Part shown: positions 5,469-5,675 of the stretch, piece after piece
How positions within the stretch are numbered: the stretch's first letter is position 1
Layout: each line of letters begins with the position of its first letter
From: an uncultured Gammaproteobacteria bacterium
GTDB taxonomy: Bacteria > Pseudomonadota > Gammaproteobacteria > Ga0077536
Direction: 5' to 3'
Assembly (NCBI GenBank): GCA_903866355.1
Contig: CAIPNE010000708.1
Location: forward strand, 1-5,675
Length of the DNA stretch: 5,675 bases
Position numbers and translations under genes: made by a program
Notes under the pieces: generated by a model
Databases searched by the model: none
Told to the model about the DNA's origin: nothing
What the model saw: the letters and a program-made list of their open reading frames with translations, nothing else

Positions 5469-5675
5469 CTACGGATCGCCGCACGGTAACGTATTGCCGC
5501 GCAACACACTGCGGTGCAACGCGGCATAGCCCGGCACGAAGGACTCGAGATGTTTCTCAACCCGAGTATGGGTGGCGGGCAGGGCATGCCAAGGGATACT
5601 TGGCCACGCGTGATGTTCAGCGTGATAGTTCATGTTCCAGATAGAGAATTGGACAAATTTTGTCGTCTCCACACT
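5469..5675 (-). CDS. Membrane fatty acid desaturase family, C-terminal end (partial)
   Basis: The gene enters from the right edge on the minus strand, and only its last 68 codons are visible. The segment FSIWNMNYHAEHHAWPSIPW followed by HALP contains the third histidine box (HAEHH, an HxxHH motif) of the membrane di-iron desaturase/hydroxylase superfamily. The context NYHxEHHxxPxxPxHxLP is characteristic of fatty acid desaturases and close relatives. These histidines help bind the di-iron centre on the cytoplasmic side of the membrane. The tail ends VPGYAALHRSVLRGNTLPCG and two further residues, then a TAG at 5469-5471; a short hydrophilic tail after the last box is normal. The first two histidine boxes, the membrane helices and the start lie outside. 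It converges on the amidase. Substrate cannot be judged; a carotenoid-modifying or alkane-hydroxylating relative is less likely. Confidence 0.85.
   Translation of the reverse strand, partial: SVETTKFVQFSIWNMNYHAEHHAWPSIPWHALPATHTRVEKHLESFVPGYAALHRSVLRGNTLPCGDP

Noticed and set aside
5083..5484. 133-codon minus-strand open frame across the amidase end and spacer
   Set aside because: Arg/His-rich composition typical of an out-of-frame reading of GC-rich DNA, overlapping both the amidase and desaturase ends.

Overview
The window reads as a short piece of an environmental bacterial chromosome. The strongest lineage clue is a planctomycete-type pseudopilin with a C-terminal H-x10-DG box, a kind of protein best known from the Planctomycetes-Verrucomicrobia-Lentisphaerae group. 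The amidase and desaturase at the right end are not specific to that group, so the assignment is tentative. No rRNA, tRNA, CRISPR array or complete insertion sequence is visible.

Layout. Positions 23-273 hold a cluster of short direct repeats (core GTGGGTGTCCCGT) with no credible gene. Positions 436-989 hold a two-gene cassette with an ATGA overlap: a DUF433 antitoxin-like protein and a DUF5615 PIN-like toxin. Positions 1050-1207, minus strand, carry only the C-terminal end of a short-chain dehydrogenase/reductase, broken by a one-base frameshift. Two more copies of the core follow at 1217-1285, so the toxin-antitoxin cassette and the relic lie between two same-orientation repeat clusters. 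A pseudopilin-like gene (1351-2004) follows, then an imperfect palindromic element of about 106 bp (2019-2124), then a concentrative nucleoside transporter of the NupC/CNT family (2192-3553).

After a 200-bp spacer comes an amidase-signature hydrolase (3754-5277) with a good ribosome binding site and an intact Lys-cisSer-Ser triad. It converges on the C-terminal end of a membrane fatty acid desaturase (5469 to the window edge, minus strand). The 191-bp convergent spacer holds hairpins, one followed by seven T, and a 53-codon start-less minus-strand frame with a coding-like codon pattern.

The genes do not form one pathway. Only the antitoxin/toxin pair is a clear operon. The left third looks like accessory DNA shaped by small repeats and gene decay; the right two thirds look like ordinary single-gene units for transport and metabolism. 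No clearly new multi-gene system is evident. The best leads are the bracketing repeat family, the pseudopilin lacking its usual processing residues, and the unexplained frame in the convergent spacer.
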